DNA from: Psychrobacter urativorans
GTDB lineage: Bacteria > Pseudomonadota > Gammaproteobacteria > Pseudomonadales > Moraxellaceae
Reading direction: 5' to 3'
Assembly: GCF_904846675.1 (NCBI RefSeq)
Contig: NZ_CAJHBT010000007.1
Span: forward strand, 1 to 64,000
Length of the DNA: 64,000 nt
Shown: piece after piece, positions 18,635-28,512 of the stretch
How the letters are laid out: each line of letters opens with the position of its first letter
How positions within the stretch are numbered: the stretch's first letter is position 1
Notes under the pieces: model-generated
Seen by the model: the letters and a program-made list of their open reading frames with translations, nothing else
The model's database searches: none
Told to the model about the DNA's origin: nothing
Program-made: the position numbers and the translations under genes

Positions 18635-20124
18635 TGAAAGATAACATCCCGCAGGACCTCATAGACCAGTATGGCTTCACCCTTATCGAGATGATGATAT
18701 CACTGGTATTGGGTCTGCTAATATCGGCTGCCGTTATGCAAGTGTTTTTGACCAGTCAGCGTGTGGATCGTATCCAGACAGCAGGCTCTGAGATTCAGGA
18801 CAAAGCGGTATTTGGACTACAGTCTATTGAGCAGCAAATACGGCTGGCCAATCTGGGTAATAACGGGGTAGCTATTAACGATAGCACTGCTTTGGGCGGC
18901 ATTGTACTGACTGCCGGTGAATACGTCAGTGGCGATGGCGATGGTGGTGGCGCTGGCGATGGCGATGGTGAAGGCGATGGCGATGGTGATGGTGATGGTG
19001 AAGGCGATGGTGAAGGCGATGGTGAAGGCGATGGTGAAGGCGATGGCAATGGCAACATTAGTGAAGCAGATAAGGAAAAAAAGAAAAAGTTAGAAGGAGA
19101 TGCGAAGAAGTTAGAAAAAAAAGCGAAAGAAAAAGATAAGGAAGTTCTAGAAAAAGAAAAAGAAGTTAGAGAAAAAGAAAAAGAAGTTAGAGAAAAAGAA
19201 AAAGAAGGAACACAAAAAGAAGTTCGGAAAAAACAAGCAGAAGTAGCTGATAAAATAGCAGAATTGGAAGAGAAGAGGGCAGAGGCAGCTAAGAAAAGAG
19301 AAGAAGCCGCTAAGAAAAGAGAAGAAGCCGCACAAATAGGGAATAAAAGCTCTTACAATGCTAGAAACTTTCAAAGAGCAGACTTTCAAAGAGCAAGCTT
19401 TCAAAGAGCAGACTTTCAAAGAGCAGACTTTCAAAGAGTAGCCGCATCAAGCTCGTCAGAATTGTTTAATGTTATGGTAAAAGGTAGTTTGGGTGCGAGC
19501 TACTTGACTCGCAGTTATAATACAAGCTCCGAAAATAGTGGTCTAAGTAATACCGACCAGCCAAGTGATCAGCTGACCATTCAATATATCAATACCACAG
19601 GTCGCACGCTTTACGACTGTGAAGGTAAAGATATTGAGCCCGACGCACATGTGATTACCCGCTACTTTATAAAGGAAAGTAGTGTTAAGACTGGCAAAAA
19701 TAAAGCCAGAAAAAACCTCAATCTTAACTGTGACGCTGGCCGTATAACAAACGATGGTGTGCTCAAAGATTTTATGGGTAGTGGCACCACCATTATCGAA
19801 AACATAGATCAGTTTAATATTCGCTTAGGCGTTCAGCAAACTGATGACACCAGCGGTATATTAACTTATGCAGATATGACGGTATCAGATTATATGTCGC
19901 TAACAGGTACAAAGCCCTCTATTACCAATATCAGGATTGCCATATTGGCCAGAAGTACGGCTAACAGCCCAGATGCGAGTCCTAATGAATTTGATATGTT
20001 TGGCACTGAACAGGAGTTAAAAGAACAAGATGATGCGCCTAAATATCTACGCCGTGTTTATGAATCTAATATATTATTGCGTAATGCCCGTATCATGAAT
20101 ATCATTGAAACTAGCGTCACATAA
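18634..20124 (+). CDS. pilW: Minor pilin PilW with a large repetitive insertion
   Basis: The ends are ordinary PilW: cleavage at G14/F15 in YGFTLIEMMISLVLG, and a C-terminal domain with a Cys-containing globular part and IIENIDQFNIRLGVQQTDD. Inserted at residues about 100-270 are three low-complexity blocks in series. First is an acidic Gly-Asp/Gly-Glu hexamer tract (18931-19053). Second is a highly charged Lys/Glu coiled-coil-like stretch (19066-19338). Third is five FQRAD-type pentapeptides (19367-19441). The protein is 496 aa, well above usual PilW size. All repeat units are multiples of 3 nt, so copy changes would keep the frame. GGAGG precedes the ATG; the frame is open back to 18610. 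Confidence 0.88.
   Translation: MKDNIPQDLIDQYGFTLIEMMISLVLGLLISAAVMQVFLTSQRVDRIQTAGSEIQDKAVFGLQSIEQQIRLANLGNNGVAINDSTALGGIVLTAGEYVSGDGDGGGAGDGDGEGDGDGDGDGEGDGEGDGEGDGEGDGNGNISEADKEKKKKLEGDAKKLEKKAKEKDKEVLEKEKEVREKEKEVREKEKEGTQKEVRKKQAEVADKIAELEEKRAEAAKKREEAAKKREEAAQIGNKSSYNARNFQRADFQRASFQRADFQRADFQRVAASSSSELFNVMVKGSLGASYLTRSYNTSSENSGLSNTDQPSDQLTIQYINTTGRTLYDCEGKDIEPDAHVITRYFIKESSVKTGKNKARKNLNLNCDAGRITNDGVLKDFMGSGTTIIENIDQFNIRLGVQQTDDTSGILTYADMTVSDYMSLTGTKPSITNIRIAILARSTANSPDASPNEFDMFGTEQELKEQDDAPKYLRRVYESNILLRNARIMNIIETSVT
18931..19053 (+). repeat. Hexanucleotide GGYGAW repeat tract in pilW
   Basis: About 20 near-identical 6-bp units (GGCGAT, GGTGAT, GGTGAA, GGCGAA-type) encode alternating Gly and Asp/Glu. 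They look like an expandable in-frame microsatellite. Confidence 0.9.
19367..19441 (+). repeat. Five 15-bp tandem repeats in pilW
   Basis: Unit ACTTTCAAAGAGCAG repeated five times with one or two changes per copy. It encodes ADFQR/ASFQR units that fit the pentapeptide-repeat consensus. Confidence 0.92.
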
Positions 20125-20203
20125 GCTATAAACAGTCGTCATTAGAGTGAGTATGACCAATTTCGCATTTGTTGCTGATGCATATTAATAAAGGTAGTTA
20201 GCC

Positions 20204-21034
20204 ATGAATATCAATAGACCTCACGCGCATCCTTCAGTAGCATCCGATCAGCGCGGCGCGGTATTGATTGTGGTATTGCTGTTTTTAGTATTGATTATGC
20301 TCGTTGGGGTTATTGCGGTACGTAATAGCACGACCGATTTAAAGCTTGCGACCAGTGATCAGATCAATACTGTGCTATTGCAATCGTCAGATAGTGTCAA
20401 TAATAAGATTGAGATGTCGGTCAACGGTGATCCTATCAGTGAGGAACATAAACAAATTATGAGCTTTACCGGCATTTTTGGATATTATATTCTCAATGAC
20501 AGTGCGAACGAAGACATTATTGACTTCTGTTATCGTCCACGCGCGGGCTTCTTTAATATAGACAATGCCGTGATACGTCGTAATACTGGTATGCTTGTTA
20601 GTAATAACGAAGGCTACTGTGACCCTGAAGCCACCGGCGACTATACCAGCGCCCGAAATACCACCATGACCCAAGTGATGGTCAAAAACGTCAGTAAAGC
20701 TGCTGGCGCTAGAGCTTTTGGGCATATGACCTTAGGCTCAGATACTGAAGCCAAAACGACAAAAATGCATACCTTCGAGATTTACTCAACCTCAGTGTTG
20801 CCTTCTTATGGCAATGCCAAGACTAAGAATATTCAAGAGTGCTTTCAAAAAGACGCGTCGGCAGCAATTGATAGTGCTGATAGTGTGTCTAAATGTATGA
20901 CCGATAATAATGTTCCTAATAAAATGCTCGTCGAGCAAGTTGATGTGGCCAATATTCAAAATGGGGAGTTTTGTAACTTTTTTGGTAAAGGCACTAATGA
21001 CAAGAGTTCAAGTCAGCTGTGTAAAGACAGCTGA
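20204..21034 (+). CDS. pilX: Pilus assembly protein PilX
   Basis: PilX-type minor pilin. The N-terminus QRGAVLIVVLLFLVLIMLVGVIAVRN (in part) lacks the canonical Gly-Phe-Thr-Leu-Ile-Glu and instead has the PilX-like RGAVLIVVLLFLV membrane helix, with a peptidase site at G19/A20. The mature body has scattered cysteines near the C-terminus (CFQKD, CMTDN, CNFFG, LCKDS). It follows pilW by 79 nt and precedes pilY1 by 143 nt in the conserved operon order. AAGGTAG is the ribosome site. Confidence 0.85.
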   Translation: MNINRPHAHPSVASDQRGAVLIVVLLFLVLIMLVGVIAVRNSTTDLKLATSDQINTVLLQSSDSVNNKIEMSVNGDPISEEHKQIMSFTGIFGYYILNDSANEDIIDFCYRPRAGFFNIDNAVIRRNTGMLVSNNEGYCDPEATGDYTSARNTTMTQVMVKNVSKAAGARAFGHMTLGSDTEAKTTKMHTFEIYSTSVLPSYGNAKTKNIQECFQKDASAAIDSADSVSKCMTDNNVPNKMLVEQVDVANIQNGEFCNFFGKGTNDKSSSQLCKDS

Positions 21035-21177
21035 TATTTGTTGATCTGTATCAGATATATAGTTAATAAAGCGCTCAAAAACCGATACCCGTTGTATAAC
21101 ATCTGCTCGGTCACTTTATTACCGTTATTCTATTTATACCATCGCGTCTATCATAGCCGTCCTAAAGAGATAACATT

Positions 21178-24100
21178 ATGAAAATTAAGAAGCTCAATCG
21201 TTATCATACGCCAACAGTGGCGGCTAGTGGCACTCATGCGCAGCAATCGAGTAAAGCACGGTGGCGCACTTCAAGCTTGAGCGCAGTGGTCATGACTATG
21301 ATGTGTATGACCATGTCACAAGCGGCTGTCGATGAACAAGGTGTGGTGAGCAAGATGGGCGACTTAAGTATCTATCAGCCAGCTGCCACTGCCCGTACTA
21401 ACCTTATGATGATGATAGATACCTCAGGCTCGATGGGTATCAGCTCACTGGTGTTGCCTAAAGATAATGAATACGGTAGCCCAGGGGATGTGGACACACC
21501 ACTATGTGCGCGCGTTCCAGTGGCGGAGTATCAAAGTAATCGATCAAGTACTAATAGTATTTATGAGTGGGCATATAACCTCACTGATGACTCAACGGGC
21601 GGTAGAACTTCTATTAAGAAAAGTGTGGTGATTGGTGGTCAGACGATCGGATATTACGTTCGCGGCTGTACAAAAAATGGCGTGACAGAATTAGACCGTT
21701 TATCACGCCTAAAAGATGCACTATTGCCACTGTTAGCAAGTGAGCAAATCAGTAATAAGGTCTATATGGGACTTGGGCATTTTTCTACTAAGACGGATAT
21801 AAATATTGGTACATCTACTAATAAGCTGGTTGATGGTCACTCTGGTCGCATACTGGTACCCTCGGCACCGCTGACTATTGCCCAGCGCCGAAAAATTGCC
21901 AGAGCTTTGGCTGATATTAAATCGCTTGATACGACGACTAATGAAGACGGCACTACGAATGCTAATCTTAAGCTATCCAGTAACAGTTATCCAAACGTAA
22001 TCAAATCATCGAGTGGTACACCCACCGCTCATGCGTATGCTGAAGCGGGCGCGTACATGATGGGTACAGGCACAGGCTATGATAGCCGTGAAGCTAACAT
22101 CAGTAAGATTGAAATTCTCTATGATGGCTATATGGTTAAGCAGAGAAATGTTAATTCAGATGAGCAAGTGTATTTTGTTTGTGCGGTGCTCGGTACCAAA
22201 AGTCCTGCAACTGCGATTGGTGCAACAGTAAGAGAGTGTGATAACAACTGGCCTGGGTATGAAAATAACTATAGTAATAATCTTGCAACATTAATCAAAG
22301 GGGGTATATATAGACCAAACGGTCAAGGGGGTTGGCATAAAATTACTAATAAAGCTGACTTCGATTCGAAGATAATACTTGACTCTAAAGTAGGTGCTAA
22401 CGTGACTATATCTAACAGATGGGAAGCCTATACCAAGCTTCCTGTCGGTTGGCGCTATGGTGGTTGGCAAAAAGTCGCGCAAGAGCCTCTCGATATTGAA
22501 CCTGTTGTCGGAACGGTATGGGGATATAGGGATAATATCATAGGACTGGTATCTTACCGAGTTAATCCGTTTCAGTTGGTTGATGGCAAGGATAATATGG
22601 TAGGAAGTTTGAGATATTATAAGAGAGACGATGTAAATGATAAAGAAATTGTAGATTTTAGCAATAAAACCTATATCAAGGGCAGTAGTAAAGAGAGTTG
22701 CGATAGTAATGGTATTTACTTCTTAACCGATGGCGCGCCCAACTCGACCAAAGACGCCATGGCTAGTAAGATTATGGGTCGCTCTTTAAACATAGATGGA
22801 ATTAGTATAGATAACATTGATGCCGACGACAAACTGATCTCTCCATTGTTACAATCTGATTTATTTCCTGGTGAGACCGGAGGTTGGGAATATATCGGTG
22901 AGTATGCCAAGCGCTTGTATGATCCTACAAAAAACCCATCTGGCGCTAGTATCAGAACGGCAGTGGCAGGTTTTGGCTCCTCATTTGCGGGTATTCCCAA
23001 AAAGCCTGATGATACCTATGATTGTGATAAAGCCACTAATTTAGATGCCAAGAATGCCTGTAAGTGGGGCGGCCCTGAATATGGTCACGGTGGTTTCTTT
23101 TACGCTGAGACCTCACTTGATATTGCCAGTAGTGTGCAAAAATTCATTACGGACTTGAATCAAACGATTAACACCATTCCAGCGGGTACCATCAGTGTGC
23201 CCGATGACCCTTATCAAACCAGCGCCACCTTGCCTTATGCCTATTTGCCAATGCTTGAGCCAAAAGTGGGTGACAATTATAGGGTATGGCCGGGCAACCT
23301 AAAAAAATACGACACCAAAAATGGCACGTTATATGGTAGAGGTGGTACTCGCTTATATAACGATAAAAGCGGTGCGTTAAATGGTGCTGCGCCAGATCTA
23401 TGGCAGTCGTCTTATCTCAGCTCAGGCAACAATGCGGTACATACCGGCGGATTTTATGCCCAGCTTATCGCGCCAAATACGCAGTCTCCTGCCAGTACGC
23501 GCAACGTGTTTGTCGAAAACTATGTCGGCTCTGAAGGTGCTGCTATCTCTGACGGTGTGGTAAAAATTGGTGTTGAGGACAGCGGCAAACCTTTTGGTTT
23601 TCCTATTGTGAATGACGCTGTATATGGTCAAAATGGACGAACGCTTCTACAGTCCAAACGCTTATTACTCAACTTTTTGGGCTATACCATCCCTTATGAG
23701 ACAGATGACCAGACGTTGATTTATGAGTTTAGAATGCAGAACTACTTGCCAGAGTCGCCCATCCGCCAAGTGGGCGGGGTGGTGCATTCAAAGCCTGCGC
23801 TCGTCTCTTATAGCGCTGAGGTCGATGCGGCAGGAAACGTCACCTCAGATAGGCGCGATGATTATCTGCTATTTGGTACGATGGATGGAGCCTTACACAT
23901 GGTCGATGCCAAAACAGGACGCGAGCAGTGGGCGCTCGTGTTGCAAGAGATGTTTCGTAAGCAACCTGAGGCGCTTGTACAGGGAGCTATGGGCGAGCTT
24001 GCTTTTGGCGTCGATGCGCCGTGGTTGGTCAGCGCAAAATATCGCTATAATGCTAGTGGAAAAGGTGATGAAAGAACGCGTAAGGTTTCATTATATAAAC

Positions 24101-25638
24101 CTAAATCTAGCGATGAAAACGATCAAACAAACACCAGTAACTTCTTACCGCTCGCCGCTTATGGTGGCTTCCGCATGGGTGGTGAGGGTCTGTATGGTTT
24201 AGACTTAGCGGATAAGAATACGCCTAAAATTCTGTTTAGCATCACGCCTGACACCGCTTATGATACGCCGAAGTTACATCAGAATAAAAACGGTAAACAA
24301 GAAACGAATACCGGAACAGACTACAACAATGTTGGACAAATCTGGAACACTGTCACTACTGCCCGTGTCATGAACTCGACTTCAAGCGACAGTAAATATA
24401 AGGACGTCATCATCTTCGGGGGTGGCTATGATATGGGCTATGAAGATCCGCAGTTTGCTCCAACACCCTTACCAACAACAGACACAACAACAAAAGGCAG
24501 CTCTATTTATATCGCTGATGCCAAAACCGGAGAACATATATGGTCGTGGAATAACCCTCAAAACCACAGTATCGTCGCTGGTGTCACCGCCCTTGACCGT
24601 GATAATGATGGTTTATTCGATCATCTGTATTTTGCTGATTTAGGCGGTAATGTCTTCCGTGCTGACTTTATTAACAAAAAGGGCGAAATTAATAAACCTG
24701 CCGAACCCTTCAAAAACGTACGCGTCGTTCGTATCTTAGATGCCTCCAAAAAAGAGAGCGCTACAACTGCTCTAGCGTATCGCTTTTATAACCGTCCGGT
24801 AGTCAGCTTTTATCAAGACAATAGCAATAACCTCTTTGCACTAGTGAATATTGCCTCAGGGGATCGCAGCTCACCATTATCTAAGCACCGTACCAATATT
24901 GATCAGGCAAATAGAGTCTATGGCATTATTGATAGGGATGTGACCCAAGCTGATATTTTAGATGACAAAATGAAGCTAACGATTAAAGATTTAACCGAAT
25001 TTGGTCATCTAGTTGAGCTTGGTGGTGCTAAGCTGACTGCGAATACCAAAGATGCAAAACTGGCATTAACCCAATCCATGATAAATAAAGAAAAACATGG
25101 TTGGTATTACCCCTTAACCCGCTTTGCCGGTTTTGAAAAAGTCCTAAATGTTAAAGCTGTAGGCGACTACCGTGTGATTAACAACTATCTCTATATGTCG
25201 GTATATGACCCTAATATGTCTTATGGCGAAAAGAGCATTTGTGATGCGCAAACGCTCGGCGGCTCAGAAAATCAGCTGTACTGCTTGCCATACGGCGTTT
25301 GCATGGATGAAAGCTCTACTACAGGTACTGGCGGTTTTGTCTCAGCAGGTGAGGGTATCCAAGAACTAAGCCTTGGCGCAGTGAACAAAGACAACCTAAA
25401 TACCACTGTTTTGCTCGGCACGCGCACCCTCAGCGAGCGGATTCTTGCGGGCAACCGCGTGGACTATGGTGAAGGTGGTACTGACAAAGGCAAAGCGCCG
25501 TCCAAACCTACAGCAGTGCCGCAACCAGGTGATGATTACGCGGGTGTTACAACTGCAAACGGTGACGGCTCAATGGCAGACTTATTGTTCCGCGATCGCT
25601 TCGTACTCAAGCCTACCCAGTGGTATGAGGGTAACTGA
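21178..25638 (+). CDS. pilY1: Pilus tip-associated adhesin PilY1
   Basis: PilY1 caps the pilus, promotes its extension and mediates adhesion. A signal peptide (about residues 35-50) precedes a von Willebrand-like region with the MIDAS-like [10 protein letters not shown] (D81). The C-terminal half is the PilY1 beta-propeller: [20 protein letters not shown] near residue 900, and a calcium-binding loop DRDNDGLFD at residues 1140-1148 followed by [14 protein letters not shown]. At 1486 aa it is longer than P. aeruginosa PilY1. Several Cys pairs suggest disulfides, which fits the Dsb genes in the window. The stop overlaps the next pilin's start by one base. Confidence 0.93.
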   Translation: MKIKKLNRYHTPTVAASGTHAQQSSKARWRTSSLSAVVMTMMCMTMSQAAVDEQGVVSKMGDLSIYQPAATARTNLMMMIDTSGSMGISSLVLPKDNEYGSPGDVDTPLCARVPVAEYQSNRSSTNSIYEWAYNLTDDSTGGRTSIKKSVVIGGQTIGYYVRGCTKNGVTELDRLSRLKDALLPLLASEQISNKVYMGLGHFSTKTDINIGTSTNKLVDGHSGRILVPSAPLTIAQRRKIARALADIKSLDTTTNEDGTTNANLKLSSNSYPNVIKSSSGTPTAHAYAEAGAYMMGTGTGYDSREANISKIEILYDGYMVKQRNVNSDEQVYFVCAVLGTKSPATAIGATVRECDNNWPGYENNYSNNLATLIKGGIYRPNGQGGWHKITNKADFDSKIILDSKVGANVTISNRWEAYTKLPVGWRYGGWQKVAQEPLDIEPVVGTVWGYRDNIIGLVSYRVNPFQLVDGKDNMVGSLRYYKRDDVNDKEIVDFSNKTYIKGSSKESCDSNGIYFLTDGAPNSTKDAMASKIMGRSLNIDGISIDNIDADDKLISPLLQSDLFPGETGGWEYIGEYAKRLYDPTKNPSGASIRTAVAGFGSSFAGIPKKPDDTYDCDKATNLDAKNACKWGGPEYGHGGFFYAETSLDIASSVQKFITDLNQTINTIPAGTISVPDDPYQTSATLPYAYLPMLEPKVGDNYRVWPGNLKKYDTKNGTLYGRGGTRLYNDKSGALNGAAPDLWQSSYLSSGNNAVHTGGFYAQLIAPNTQSPASTRNVFVENYVGSEGAAISDGVVKIGVEDSGKPFGFPIVNDAVYGQNGRTLLQSKRLLLNFLGYTIPYETDDQTLIYEFRMQNYLPESPIRQVGGVVHSKPALVSYSAEVDAAGNVTSDRRDDYLLFGTMDGALHMVDAKTGREQWALVLQEMFRKQPEALVQGAMGELAFGVDAPWLVSAKYRYNASGKGDERTRKVSLYKPKSSDENDQTNTSNFLPLAAYGGFRMGGEGLYGLDLADKNTPKILFSITPDTAYDTPKLHQNKNGKQETNTGTDYNNVGQIWNTVTTARVMNSTSSDSKYKDVIIFGGGYDMGYEDPQFAPTPLPTTDTTTKGSSIYIADAKTGEHIWSWNNPQNHSIVAGVTALDRDNDGLFDHLYFADLGGNVFRADFINKKGEINKPAEPFKNVRVVRILDASKKESATTALAYRFYNRPVVSFYQDNSNNLFALVNIASGDRSSPLSKHRTNIDQANRVYGIIDRDVTQADILDDKMKLTIKDLTEFGHLVELGGAKLTANTKDAKLALTQSMINKEKHGWYYPLTRFAGFEKVLNVKAVGDYRVINNYLYMSVYDPNMSYGEKSICDAQTLGGSENQLYCLPYGVCMDESSTTGTGGFVSAGEGIQELSLGAVNKDNLNTTVLLGTRTLSERILAGNRVDYGEGGTDKGKAPSKPTAVPQPGDDYAGVTTANGDGSMADLLFRDRFVLKPTQWYEGN

Positions 25639-26225
25639 TGCACACTTTAGATAGCAGCAAAACAAATCAAGTTGTGAAATGTGAGGGTAGAGCCAGTAGT
25701 CTTGGCTTTACCCTAATAGAGATGATGGTTATTGTCTCTATTATCGCCATACTTGCCGCTATCGCCATTCCCAGCTATCGCCGTTACGTAGTGATGAACG
25801 CTGAGCGTGAGACTCAAGCCAAGATGATGCAACTACAAATTCAGCTCGAGCGTTGGCGTGCATCAGCACTGACTTATAAAGGTTTTAAGCCGCAGCTCGT
25901 TAATGGCAGCACAGCGACCTATGCTTATGATGATGACCCCGTTAATAAAACCATCTATGTTCCCAGCGGCAGCGATGAAACTAACTATCGTTATAAAATT
26001 ACGCTTGTTGATGGTGATATAACAGAATCTATTAATAGCTTGGTATCAAATAAAACTGTTGACAGTGGCATCGGACGCACATGGAAAATGCTCGCTGAAC
26101 CCAATACCACCGGCGTGACCAAAGGCGCGCATAACATCATGATGACCAGTACAGGCATGCGTTGTAAAAGTAGCAAAGTCAAGATTGAAGATGTCGACTG
26201 CGGTATTGGACAGGAGGACTGGTAA
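25638..26225 (+). CDS. pilE: PilE-like minor pilin (first copy)
   Basis: Type IV pilin with cleavage at G23/F24 in LGFTLIEMMVIVSIIAILA. The 195-aa protein has a C-terminal Cys pair (RCKSSK and DCGIG) typical of the pilin D-region. It overlaps both neighbours by one base (TGATG/TAATG), so translation is coupled to pilY1 and to the next pilin. In Pseudomonas this position holds PilE; two related genes here suggest a duplication or separate minor pilins. Confidence 0.82.
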   Translation: MHTLDSSKTNQVVKCEGRASSLGFTLIEMMVIVSIIAILAAIAIPSYRRYVVMNAERETQAKMMQLQIQLERWRASALTYKGFKPQLVNGSTATYAYDDDPVNKTIYVPSGSDETNYRYKITLVDGDITESINSLVSNKTVDSGIGRTWKMLAEPNTTGVTKGAHNIMMTSTGMRCKSSKVKIEDVDCGIGQEDW

Positions 26226-26689
26226 TGACCGTAATATTGGATAAATCGATAGCGGATAAATCAATGAGCTTATCAGCACCCCAGCGTGGCTTTAGCCTTA
26301 TTGAGCTGATGATCGTGGTCGCTATCATTGGTATAGTTGCCGCCATTGCCTATCCCAGCTATCAGCAATACGTCATCAAGTCCAAGCGTACTGATATGAT
26401 GAGTGAGATGCATAATATCGCTACTGAAATCGAAAGTCGCAAACTGGCACAAGGGAGCTATCCTGCTATTAGTGATGATGTTATTACAGATTTTGCAGTA
26501 GGATATCCTAAAGGTGATGCACTATATGAGGTCACTATTGACCCCAACGATCCACTGACTGATAAATGGAAAATCACTGCCATGCCCAAAACGGGCACTC
26601 AAATGGCTGCCGATGGCGACCTCAGTCTTGACTATCAAGGTATTAAATGTCGAGGAGAAGTTTGTAGCATGGGAAATGATTGGAATTAA
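26225..26689 (+). CDS. pilE: PilE-like minor pilin (second copy)
   Basis: Cleavage site G22/F23 in [19 protein letters not shown], with PSYQQYVIKSKR immediately after the helix as in PilE. The C-terminal Cys pair is KCRGEVC. At 154 aa it is close to P. aeruginosa PilE. It is the last gene of the coupled operon that starts at fimT. Confidence 0.85.
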   Translation: MTVILDKSIADKSMSLSAPQRGFSLIELMIVVAIIGIVAAIAYPSYQQYVIKSKRTDMMSEMHNIATEIESRKLAQGSYPAISDDVITDFAVGYPKGDALYEVTIDPNDPLTDKWKITAMPKTGTQMAADGDLSLDYQGIKCRGEVCSMGNDWN

Positions 26690-27138
26690 CCTAAAATTAC
26701 CGAATTTTGACTACTTGAAAGGTTATGTGACAAAAAACGTCACCCAAACTTACAATGTGCGCGTATAAGTGTCTTAAAGTGACAATTATCGGTAAGTTAA
26801 CCGTAACATTAGGAAATGAACAAAATTAGTCACCTTAATAAATCTCTAGTAAGCTCTAACTATAAATTTTAAGATATATAAATGCGGTACAAAACTACAA
26901 GGCGTTAGTATTTAGAATCTTAACCACTAATAAAACTGTTAAGATAAAGGTGATAATGCTTATTTGCTGCCAAATCACTCACTAACTATAAAAAGTTGGC
27001 ACGCAACCTGCAACAACTATAATAAGACAATCAGCAAATTAAATTTTGACTGACACCCACACTATTAATAATTGATAGACAGTTGCTAATGCTACATAGC
27101 AAAATAATCTGTCATCACCCTATCCCAAAGGAATGTTT
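26690..27138. other. pilA upstream region
   Basis: This 449-bp AT-rich region carries the sigma-54 promoter described separately, with about 110 nt of leader before pilA. Further upstream a GTGAC/GTCAC inverted repeat (26727-26743) could end the minor-pilin transcript or bind a regulator; no T-run follows. Confidence 0.5.
26997..27011 (+). promoter_or_regulatory. Sigma-54 (-24/-12) promoter of pilA
   Basis: TGGCACGCAACCTGC matches the RpoN consensus TGGCACG-N4-TTGC at all but one position, with GG and GC exactly placed. In Pseudomonas, pilA is driven by RpoN with the PilS/PilR two-component system; the same is inferred here. Confidence 0.88.
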
Positions 27139-27639
27139 ATGAACGCTCAAAAAGGTTTTACCCTAATCGAACTCATGATCGTGGTTGCCATTATTGGTAT
27201 CTTGGCTGCGATTGCTATTCCTCAGTATCAGAATTATATTGCCCGTTCACAGTTCTCTGAGTCACAAGTAATGCTTTCAGGCATGAAATCTGCTATCCAA
27301 GAGAGAGTAGACCAAGGTAAAAGCTATGATGGCGTTACAGAAGAAGAAGCAGAGTCAGGTGAAGGTAAAGGTGATGGTGTAGATGGTATTAACCCACTAG
27401 GTGCAAACTTAATTGGCGAGTATGGCACTATAAGTTACGATGCTTTTGTTGGCGGTGCCACTGGCGATGATGGCAACACGGCAGCAGCCACATACTCATT
27501 CAAAAAAGAGGGTGTAAGCCAGAAGCTTAGAGAAAAGGTAGTAACATTCACATATGATGGTACAAAAGGCAAATGGAGCTGCGATACAGATGTTCCTGCA
27601 GAGTTAGTTTCTGGTGCTTGTGAAGTAGATGAAAGCTAA
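27139..27639 (+). CDS. pilA: Major type IV pilin PilA
   Basis: The short leader MNAQKG is cleaved before [17 protein letters not shown], the classic type IVa pilin start. The C-terminal disulfide region is [14 protein letters not shown], as in group pilins of Moraxellaceae. The acidic loop [15 protein letters not shown] after the first helix is unusual. The ATG at 27139 has AAAGGA 6 nt upstream and is preferred over 27133. Its own sigma-54 promoter and strong terminator support a high-level monocistronic transcript, so this is the likely major subunit. Confidence 0.9.
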   Translation: MNAQKGFTLIELMIVVAIIGILAAIAIPQYQNYIARSQFSESQVMLSGMKSAIQERVDQGKSYDGVTEEEAESGEGKGDGVDGINPLGANLIGEYGTISYDAFVGGATGDDGNTAAATYSFKKEGVSQKLREKVVTFTYDGTKGKWSCDTDVPAELVSGACEVDES

Positions 27640-27658
27640 GCTTAATAATAGTAGCAAG

Positions 27659-27681
27659 CGTAGGCTGGGCTTTTAGTCCAG
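27659..27681. repeat. Short dispersed repeat, copy 1
   Basis: CGTAGGCTGGGCTTTTAGTC and the following bases closely match, on the opposite strand, the sequence at 30227-30249 just after fdxA. It may be a small intergenic element of this genome. Confidence 0.5.
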
Positions 27682-27710
27682 TTCAAAATTTGAACACGCT
27701 ACGTATTACC

Positions 27711-27740
27711 AAAAAGCCAAACGTCATGTTTGGCTTTTTT
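27711..27740 (+). terminator. Terminator after pilA
   Basis: Stem AAAAAGCCAAAC/GTTTGGCTTTTT with a 5-nt loop and a T-run. Confidence 0.9.
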
Positions 27741-27809
27741 ATGTCTAGAAAACTATAATGGCATGCCACGTGCATTAATAGATTATCACCTCTGAGCTTC
27801 GTTACCATC

Positions 27810-28256
27810 ATGTTACCAATGTCCAAACATCAGCTTACGACTCAGTCTGGCTTTACCTTAATAGAGCTAATGATAGTTATCGCTGTAATTGGCATTTTGG
27901 CATCCATAGCCGTAGTCAGCTATCAGACACAGGTTAGACAAACACAGCTCATCACTATTTATCAGGAAGTTAATCAGTTTCGTCTGCCCTATCAGATATT
28001 AATTAATGAAGGGGCTGGCGTGTCAGGATTTTCTCCTAGCGGTCTTAATATACCAGCGCAAACCAAATATTGTCAGTTTAGCGTTACTAAACCTGCTGCC
28101 AGTGGAATAACTATAGATGCAATAACTTGCACTATTCAAAATTTAGCTTATGCGCAAGGACAAACACTTAGTCTTGACCGTACCGCAGATAGCGCGTGGC
28201 AATGTCGAGCTTCAACGGGTATTGCGAAAGCGTATTTACCAAAAGATTGTCAGTAA
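27810..28256 (+). CDS. Additional type IV pilin-like protein
   Basis: A second pilin after pilA, 148 aa, with cleavage at G14/F15 in [19 protein letters not shown]. The mature domain differs strongly from PilA and has four cysteines (YCQFS, TCTIQ, QCRAS, DCQ) that could form two disulfides. No clear ribosome site precedes 27810; the ATG at 27819 is an alternative. It has its own terminator. It could be an alternate or accessory pilin; the role is unknown. Confidence 0.78.
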   Translation: MLPMSKHQLTTQSGFTLIELMIVIAVIGILASIAVVSYQTQVRQTQLITIYQEVNQFRLPYQILINEGAGVSGFSPSGLNIPAQTKYCQFSVTKPAASGITIDAITCTIQNLAYAQGQTLSLDRTADSAWQCRASTGIAKAYLPKDCQ

Positions 28257-28287
28257 AGTTATCACTTATTACAATAATAGATAAGTA

Positions 28288-28328
28288 AAAAAGCCACCTA
28301 ACAGCATATCGCTATTAGGTGGCTTTTT
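28288..28328. terminator. Bidirectional terminator
   Basis: AAAAAGCCACCTAA and TTAGGTGGCTTTTT form a strong stem with A-run on one side and T-run on the other. It serves the pilin gene to the left, and perhaps once served the ferredoxin gene whose 3' remnant lies just to the right. Confidence 0.9.
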
Positions 28329-28376
28329 GTTAACTCAGTATATCTATATTAAGCTAGCTTTAGTTAACAGGGTGCT

Positions 28377-28502
28377 CTACCTCTCTAAATACTGAATCTT
28401 ACCTTCAACACCATCCCACTTTTCGGCTTCTGGCAAGCCTCCAGTCATCTCAGTGATGTTCGGCCACTTTTGCGTTGAGCTCATTCAACATCTCTTGTCC
28501 CA
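28377..28502 (-). pseudogene. Remnant of a second ferredoxin (fdxA) 3' end
   Basis: On the minus strand this encodes [20 protein letters not shown] and then [10 protein letters not shown] before a stop, nearly the same as the last 30 residues of FdxA at 30278. The DNA is clearly homologous but diverged, with 17 identical bases shared at 28456-28472 and 30357-30373 and an approximately 11-nt deletion upstream of that. The rest of the gene is missing. With the intact fdxA it brackets the two-gene cassette between them. Confidence 0.85.
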
Positions 28503-28512
28503 CCAACCATGA

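Noticed and set aside
18795..19058. Minus-strand frame rich in Ser-Pro repeats
   Set aside because: It is the mirror of the GGYGAW repeat in pilW; no ribosome site and no independent signal.
19147..19434. Minus-strand Phe/Ser/Cys-rich frame
   Set aside because: Shadow of the Lys/Glu and FQRAD repeats of pilW.
19367..19441. Possible CRISPR array
   Set aside because: The 15-bp units are directly adjacent without spacers, lie in frame in pilW, and no cas genes are present.
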